Below, in pieces: positions 9,173 through 14,186 of a stretch of 14,186 bases of DNA. Numbering within the stretch: position 1 is the first letter of the stretch; every line of letters begins with the position of its first letter. Origin of the DNA: Phoronis ovalis (Eukaryota > Phoronida > Phoronidae); the NCBI GenBank assembly GCA_028565635.1, contig JAOXYB010033785.1, forward strand, positions 1-14,186, given 5' to 3'. A model generated the notes under the pieces. The model did not search any database. It worked only from the letters and a program-made list of their open reading frames with translations, and was not told where the DNA came from. The translations under genes and the position numbers were made by a program.

Positions 9173-9274
9173 ACGTGTAATCTTTTTTAGTAGTTGATAG
9201 GTTTTTAGATTTTTTACAATTTGCATTTCAATTAAGCACTGTTGTCTTGGCTTGTAAACTGTCCTACATTTTTA

Positions 9275-9298
9275 AATCTCTTCTGACGTAAAGAGATT
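9275..9298 (+). repeat. Perfect 8-bp hairpin in extended 3' UTR
   Basis: AATCTCTT (9275-9282) pairs with AAGAGATT (9291-9298) around an 8-nt loop. It lies past the 9167 poly(A) signal, so only longer transcripts would carry it. No T run follows. Confidence 0.35.
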
Positions 9299-9618
9299 AT
9301 TTTGTATTTGTAATTGCAGTCTGTACACATCGTAGGGTTCTTATGTTTACATTTTGTTATGTGATTTTTCAAGCCTTGTGAGCTGATTATCCAATGGCCC
9401 CTTTATATAAGATTCCTGTTTTAGATCGTCTTGCACCACCAGTTGCTTTCATTTGTTTATGTATCAAATTGCATTGGCTTGAATAATTTAGTGGACAAAT
9501 GATATCGTAAATGTATTGGCCAATCAGATTGAATCCTGCGACGTACAGCTGCAGAATATGTGGATAAAAAATACTGGACATAAAATTTTGTTATCATTGT
9601 GTTACCTTACCAGATATT

Positions 9619-9626
9619 TGTAAATA
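9619..9626 (+). promoter_or_regulatory. Pumilio response element (TGTAAATA)
   Basis: Exact UGUAHAUA match in the extended 3' UTR, present only if transcripts run past the signal at 9167. Confidence 0.35.
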
Positions 9627-9955
9627 CAGGAGAAAACTATAGGATAGTATAAAGCCAAGCATTGCAATGTATATGCCCTTCTCATAATGGTGCTAAAAGT
9701 ATGAGACGATAGGTGTTGCAGGCTTGGAGTATACAAGTGATAACAGTTTACTATTGTTGTTGTGTTACACGCTTGAACTCAGTCTTATGCAAGAATTCTG
9801 CTGCTTATTGCGTCTTGTCTGATGATGTTGATGTAAAAACTCCCGTTTTTCCAGGAAACAAAGTTGCTAGTCGTATTTTGATTATCCAACATTTTAAACC
9901 ATTTTAACTGTAGTTATAAACTCTTTGGTTGTCATTTTGAAACAGAACTTGTTGC

Positions 9956-9961
9956 AATAAA
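9956..9961 (+). terminator. Distal poly(A) signal AATAAA
   Basis: AATAAA is followed by a GT-rich segment (TGTTTGTG), a good cleavage context. It is the best candidate for a longer 3' UTR; another AATAAA is at 10154-10159. Confidence 0.4.
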
Positions 9962-11507
9962 ATGTTTGTGTTAATTTAGGAAAATGGTCACCTCCATTTG
10001 TAATGTTTTTATCAAAATTAGAATGAAGCATTGGATGAATTATGTTCTTGATTAGTATTTTCTGTATATTTTGAGTAGACTTATTTAAATCATGTTAATT
10101 GTATATTTTGAAAGCTGTCAGAAAACTATTTCTCAACATCAGAAGGCATTAGCAATAAAAGTTATGTCAACTAGATACTTTTGTGCATTGTAATTTTTTG
10201 GCAAACTATGCTTCAACATACACATTTCACTTTACAAAAGACATATGCCCGAGTTCCTGGACATTCTTGCAAGCCAACTCTTTTTGATGAATGAATTTGA
10301 AAAAAAAGACTGGTCATTATATTGCAGTGTTGGGACAGTAATGGTTCACACGCCTGCGAAACTTTGGAGAAAAAAAATTAGTCTCGACAGAAAAAGTTCA
10401 AACATTTTTTCAACGATGCTGACATTTTGGTAATAGTGCATGATTTGATTCCTCTTGGCTAAAAATTAGGTGCCCTATACAACTAGCAAGCACTCGTCTG
10501 TTTATCAGCACAATCTTATAATACATAGTGCTGATCATGACAGACCAGGGTGACAGACCGACTGCTAAACAGTTGATGTTTGTCTTCTGCACATACAGTC
10601 CTGTCACTTCCAATCATAGATTGTTTGTTCCACCTCTGACAGTCAAAATTCTTGTTTGTCTGCTGTACAGCTTATGCAATTAATTTTGTAACTTGCTGAC
10701 TTTATATTTAATTCTTTAATTTGCCTATAAAAGTTGGCGACTATATAATTTGAATTTAATTTATTAGAGTCTTGCAAGGACATCTTGATTTTAGGTGTGG
10801 GGGTGGTTTGAATTTAATAGTAGAACTTTGTGTTATTCCGGGGTCATCAGTGGATGGAACACATGTTTGCAAACAAAAACGGGCTATTTTTAAATACAAA
10901 GCACATTTTAATGTTAAAACATGCATTACACAGTTAGAGTTACATTTTTTTGATCAAATATACACAAAGAGTACCTTATTTAATCATCAGTACGCATTTA
11001 GGGTAATTAATTTACCAGGATATTTTAATTCATATACTATACTGGTAAATAAGGTATCTAAATATTACTTTTAGTCAGTGAAAAGGGGTCAAAATTTAAA
11101 AATGCATTTAAGTTTTCAAAAATTCATTCATAAACACGTACCAGTTATTGCTTTGAGTCATACCCTGGGATGATATTTGCCATTACAATTATTTTTTAGA
11201 CTAGCATCTGTCCAGAAAAAATGTGTGTTTAATTAGTACACTTTTTTTAAACTGGCATATTTCCAAGTGCTGATACATTATTTTACAACTTTGTGGCTGA
11301 TATTTTAAATTAATAAATATTATCATCATATCATATAATTATTAGACTTATTACTGCTATATTTTTGTTTGGTCCAGGTTTATAACTTATTCTTAGTTAA
11401 GACAAAATAACTTTTCTAAAAAATATTACTCTTTATTTAATATGTTATATCTTTAATATCCACCTCTCTCTATAAAGAGCAAAATGGTTGTTAACAATTT
11501 ATACAAC

Positions 11508-11531
11508 GGCCACTAGATGACACTGGTGGCC
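11508..11531. promoter_or_regulatory. CTCF-like site within a palindrome
   Basis: CCACTAGATGACAC (11510-11523) matches the CTCF core CCASYAGRKGGC except for one base (A for G in GGC). It lies inside an inverted repeat, GGCCAC (11508-11513) with GTGGCC (11526-11531), and the other strand gives a weaker second match (CCACCAG). It sits about 300 bp before the start codon of the outspread-like gene and between two transcription units, where an insulator would be plausible. Confidence 0.3.
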
Positions 11532-11690
11532 AGTAGATCTTTATTTCTAATATCTCTCCGCTGTGCGTAAGCATACTGATGTTGATGTAAGTGAGCAGGC
11601 TTATGCAGTTAATCGCGGGAGTGACAGAACAACCGTCTTCAAAATACGATGAAAGCACAAATAATTCAAAGAATGTAGCACCAAGAAGGA

Positions 11691-11723
11691 TATATATCAC
11701 ATATGTTTAACCATTTCAGTTTC
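11691..11723 (+). promoter_or_regulatory. Candidate core promoter of the outspread-like gene
   Basis: TATATAT (11691-11697) is followed by an arthropod-type initiator TCAGTTTC (11716-11723) whose A is 27 bases downstream of the first T, slightly short of the usual spacing. A second TATA-like TATAAAG is at 11471-11477. In AT-rich DNA such matches are common, so this is only a suggestion. It would give a 5' UTR of about 90 nt. Confidence 0.2.
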
Positions 11724-11806
11724 ACATTATGATTTCGTTTTTATTTTACTGTTTAAAGTGTTGTTATTCTGCTGGGATTTAGCGGCGGCTTTATAACTTT
11801 GTAAAC

Positions 11807-11917
11807 ATGGCTTCTCGCTGTCGAAAATTTGTTCCAAATCAGTTTAATAAAAGTAAATGCCAGGCTTGTTTTTCTCCAAAAGAAGCCCACTCAGCAGAGG
11901 CATTGGAAAGCAGTAAG
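11807..11917 (+). CDS. osp: First coding exon of outspread / MPRIP homologue
   Basis: ATG in a good context (AAAC before, G after), with an in-frame TAG at 11780-11782 upstream, so this is the start. The exon encodes 37 residues and ends in phase 0 at a consensus donor (AAG, then GTAGGT). The signature runs C-R-K-F, then P-N[11 protein letters not shown], with an H-S-A-E-A-L-E end. This is the conserved N-terminal motif of Drosophila Outspread and vertebrate MPRIP (p116Rip), which in MPRIP reads NIFNKSKCQNCF. Full-length family members continue with PH domains and a coiled coil and bind F-actin, RhoA and myosin phosphatase at the actin cytoskeleton. None of that follows here: no PH-domain exon was found before the end of the window, so intron 1 exceeds 2.2 kb. 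Confidence 0.87.
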
Positions 11918-12409
11918 GTAGGTTGTGTGATAGCTTAATATTTTGTGACAGTGTGTATAAAATAAAATTAAAATTGTTAAATGTACGTCATTAGTCAGTG
12001 TCAGTGACTGGTCACGTCGATACTGGACATCGTGGGTGGACGTATAAACTTCAAGTGGATTATATACTCTTAATTAGTCTTAATATATAGTTACAGTCGG
12101 ATGATCAATACATTGTGAGGCGTGTTTATGCTCATTAGAAAATATCAACTGAATAAAATAATTTAAGATTGTATTATCCTTTATATGTGTGGCGTTGCTG
12201 GTATGAATGTTTTTGATTAGGAGTGTACGTACTATTAATGTTGGCCTAATTCCAGGTACTGTATGTGATCATTATTTGTAATATCTAACATTCATGAATT
12301 CCACTGAAAGAAAGCCTGACAGTCGATCATTCCTTGTTTAGAACATTTCTGATTATACAGACTAATTTGCTTTCCTGCCATTTGTCGGATTTGCTGGTCC
12401 ATTTTTATC

Positions 12410-12484
12410 AGTCTGAATAAATCCATCCGTTAGTGTTCCGTACCTTCTCAACTAACCGTCTGTGCTTAACCACAGTCAATTTTT
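12410..12484 (+). repeat. Left terminal inverted repeat
   Basis: Outer arm starting AGTCTGAATAAATCC. It pairs with 12810-12883 at roughly 69 of 75 aligned positions. Confidence 0.8.
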
Positions 12485-12809
12485 GCTATATTCCTTCAAT
12501 TTAACAAGAGCGAAATAATTACATCATTAATCTTTTGCCAACCGAGATATGCCTTGCTCTCTGCGTGATCCATCATCTCCTACCACGTCTATTCTATCAT
12601 TATGGCTCATTCTGAATAGGTATCGCCGGGGAGCTTGTTTTTGCTTGGCGGACTATAGATAAAGTCTGGCAGCACAGCATGCGTGTGACCGACCCACTGT
12701 TATACCTATTATTGTAAGCTGTAATTTGATTGGTGTCAAGACTTTCGTGACACTTTATATATCTAGAAACAAAGGGAATATCATTCTTCTGCTTTTCGAG
12801 ATAATAAAC

Positions 12810-12883
12810 AAAACTTGACTATAGTTAAGCCCAGACGTTAGTTGAGAAGGTACGGAACACTAACAGATGGATTTATTCAGACT
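12810..12883 (-). repeat. Right terminal inverted repeat
   Basis: Reverse complement of the left arm, one base shorter because of a single indel. The outer 46 bases have only one mismatch. Confidence 0.8.
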
Positions 12884-14112
12884 ACATTTTGATTTGCCCT
12901 AAACTCAAATCCTTGGGTTAAACACTCCGGAGAGTGACTCTCATTAATGAGGTATCGTGGGTATGCTCCACATGAGAGGAGTATGGTTTTCAGCGTTTCA
13001 GATTCTGAAAAGAGGAATAGTTTTGAAGTATGAAGGTATCTAATTATACATGTCCATGTTTAACTCATGTACTTGCTTCTGTTCTTCTGGAAATCTTTCC
13101 GAAAAGAGGTGTATAATCAGGGACATCTCACCAAACACTTCTGAAAAGGGATATGTTTTTTTATTTTTTCCCCAAAAGCTGGTAAGGGTTTGAAAGGTTT
13201 GGTGTAGAAACCCTGTATAAAAATTATGGAAGTTGCCCCCCCTCCCCGTTAAATGTTTTGAACTAAATCAGATCTATTCAAAAACTGCATCTATTCTGAC
13301 TGCTGTGCACTTGATGATAACCACACATTTTCAAGTATGTGTGGATAGTCAATACCAAGTAATCTTGGATATGTGAGCCTGCTATGGCTGCCTAATAGAC
13401 TTGCTACTATAGGGACATGTTTTACTATCAACATTTAAGGTTTATAATGTTTTTTGAATAAAATAGACTTAGGTCTTTGGCATTTCTATCCTAATGAAGG
13501 TTTCCAGTGTTAAAATTCTCTTTTAATTTTGACAGAAAAATTCATACAATAGACTAGTGACCAAATGAAGATACTCTTGATTAAAAATTTCACTAAAAGT
13601 TGGTTCAAGTTAATATATATTTGAGTTACAGTTGATGCATCTATCCCCTGTTTGTGTACATACTTTTACTCTACAGTACATCTTAATATCTAACAGCAGT
13701 GCTGAAGTATATATTTCTAACACTAGATCAGATATACCAGCGTGGACCCCACAGTCAATCATTACTCTGTTTCATCCCATGCCAGCACTTTCTAGTTTTT
13801 GCACCGAAATGTTTGCTACTCAAACCGTCATTTGCATGTACTTATGTGAGTTGCTGAGAACTCAATTTTTTTTTCGGAAACTCGAACCTGCAGACCCCTG
13901 TTTGAGTCTCCAGAATTGCTGTTCAGGTCTACAAAAATCAGGCAAATATAAGAGAAAACAGGCTTGATGATTCGAGTCCACACTGGTTAGGTAGGCCGGA
14001 ATATGTTAAAATACTTTCCTCTGTTGATTATGTAGTTAGTTCTCTTGCATGGAACCTGGATAACTTGACCTACACAAGCTATTACCAAACCAAAGCTCTT
14101 ATTTGTATATAC

Positions 14113-14155
14113 TAGCCGGTACCCGTGGTAAACCACGGATCTTGATAACTCTGCG
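14113..14155 (+). repeat. Repeat-like motif with a perfect 7-bp hairpin
   Basis: A GC-rich island in AT-rich DNA opens with CTAGCCGGTACCCG. Its CCGTGGT (14123-14129) and ACCACGG (14132-14138) form a hairpin with a 2-nt loop. The opening resembles an ACTAGC-x-x-x-ACCCG motif I associate with dispersed repeats in insect genomes, but I cannot name the family. It may be the edge of an element that continues past the window. Confidence 0.35.
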
Positions 14156-14186
14156 CTTAGAATGTAGAACATGCTGTTGGAAACGA

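Larger units (their letters stand above)
8346..10160 (+). other. 3' UTR of the L1-family gene (end uncertain)
   Basis: This is AU-rich sequence after the stop codon with no supported coding region. AATAAA occurs at 8650-8655, 8699-8704, 9167-9172, 9956-9961 and 10154-10159, so several mRNA ends are possible. It holds many ATTTA pentamers, a GA-rich run near 8890 and three UGUAHAUA elements. Long, alternatively ended 3' UTRs are common in insect neural genes. The true end cannot be fixed without RNA reads. Confidence 0.55.
10161..11806. other. Intergenic region and 5' flank / 5' UTR of the second gene
   Basis: AT-rich sequence between the adhesion gene and the outspread-like gene. The longest open frames, at 10772-11074 (+) and 11491-11700 (-), show no recognisable domain and lack coding character, so I do not call them. 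The last 350 bp hold the CTCF-like palindrome and the TATA/initiator candidates. I see nothing else. Confidence 0.6.
12409..12884. mobile_element. Non-autonomous long-TIR DNA transposon (MITE / foldback)
   Basis: Two arms of about 75 bp, 12410-12484 and 12810-12883, are inverted repeats of each other. From the outside in they match for 18 bases, differ at one, then match for 27, and continue with about five more differences including one indel. The outermost bases 12409 and 12884 do not pair. Flanking sequences CATTTTTAT (12400-12408) and CATTTTGAT (12885-12893) match at 8 of 9 positions and fit a 9-bp target-site duplication. The 325-bp core has no open frame of note, so it cannot move itself. 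A 9-bp duplication with long terminal repeats suggests the Mutator-like group, but the family is not established. Confidence 0.75.
11918..14186 (+). other. Intron 1 of the outspread-like gene (partial)
   Basis: Starts with donor GTAGGT and runs off the window. It contains the inverted-repeat element at 12409-12884 and the repeat-like motif near 14113. An open frame of 111 codons at 13632-13967 follows an acceptor-like TTACAG, but its translation resembles no PH-domain or other family and is low in coding character. Otherwise I see nothing. Confidence 0.65.

Noticed and set aside
10772-11074. 100-codon plus-strand open frame in the intergenic region
   Set aside because: Starts from a non-ATG codon, AT-driven composition, no motif or splice context, and no family resemblance.
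13632-13967. 111-codon plus-strand open frame, longest in the window
   Set aside because: It begins after an acceptor-like TTACAG but shows no PH-domain pattern or other known family. Likely a chance frame or relic of a repeat in the intron.
1-14186. CRISPR arrays, tRNA, rRNA, bacterial promoters or ribosome binding sites
   Set aside because: None seen. The window is spliced eukaryotic DNA.

Overview
The window looks like nuclear DNA of an arthropod, most likely an insect. It is AT-rich, has spliced genes with GT-AG introns of 0.5 to 3.7 kb, and carries two genes whose closest relatives I know from insects and other animals. No bacterial, viral, tRNA or rRNA gene is visible. Both genes are on the + strand and both are incomplete: the first lacks its 5' part and the second has only its first coding exon here.

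Region 1 (1 to about 10160) is the 3' half of a single-pass cell-adhesion receptor gene. In order it holds an exon with the second half of an immunoglobulin (Ig) domain (1068-1299), a 3.7 kb intron with a cluster of tiny phase-1/phase-1 candidate exons, a transmembrane exon (5001-5132), a cytoplasmic exon (5600-5678) and the last coding exon (8159-8345). The last exon carries the FIGQY ankyrin-binding motif of the L1/neuroglian family and ends in a PDZ-ligand-like SIV. A long AU-rich 3' UTR follows, with several AATAAA signals and three Pumilio-type UGUAHAUA sites. The reading frame joins exactly across all four main exons (phases 1, 1 and 2). The tail is clearly L1-family. However, the domain just outside the membrane is an Ig domain, not the fibronectin type III domain expected in neuroglian, so this may be a divergent relative rather than the canonical gene.

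The most interesting part is 2500-3460. At least two, possibly four, short exons lie between the Ig exon and the membrane exon. All would keep frame (phase 1 in, phase 1 out) and the best ones encode Pro/Thr/Val-rich peptides. They look like alternative stalk modules that would change the length, glycosylation or protease sensitivity of the juxtamembrane stem. A further candidate exon at 6381-6414 would end the protein without the ankyrin-binding motif.

Region 2 (about 10160 to 11806) is intergenic and AT-rich. It has a CTCF-like palindromic site at 11508-11531 and weak core-promoter candidates. Region 3 (11807 to the end) starts with the first coding exon of an outspread/MPRIP homologue, an actin and myosin-phosphatase associated PH-domain protein. 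The rest is its first intron, which contains a 476-bp non-autonomous inverted-repeat transposon with 75-bp arms (12409-12884) and, at the very end, a hairpin-bearing repeat-like motif.

The two genes are not obviously linked in function beyond both belonging to the adhesion and cytoskeleton realm.
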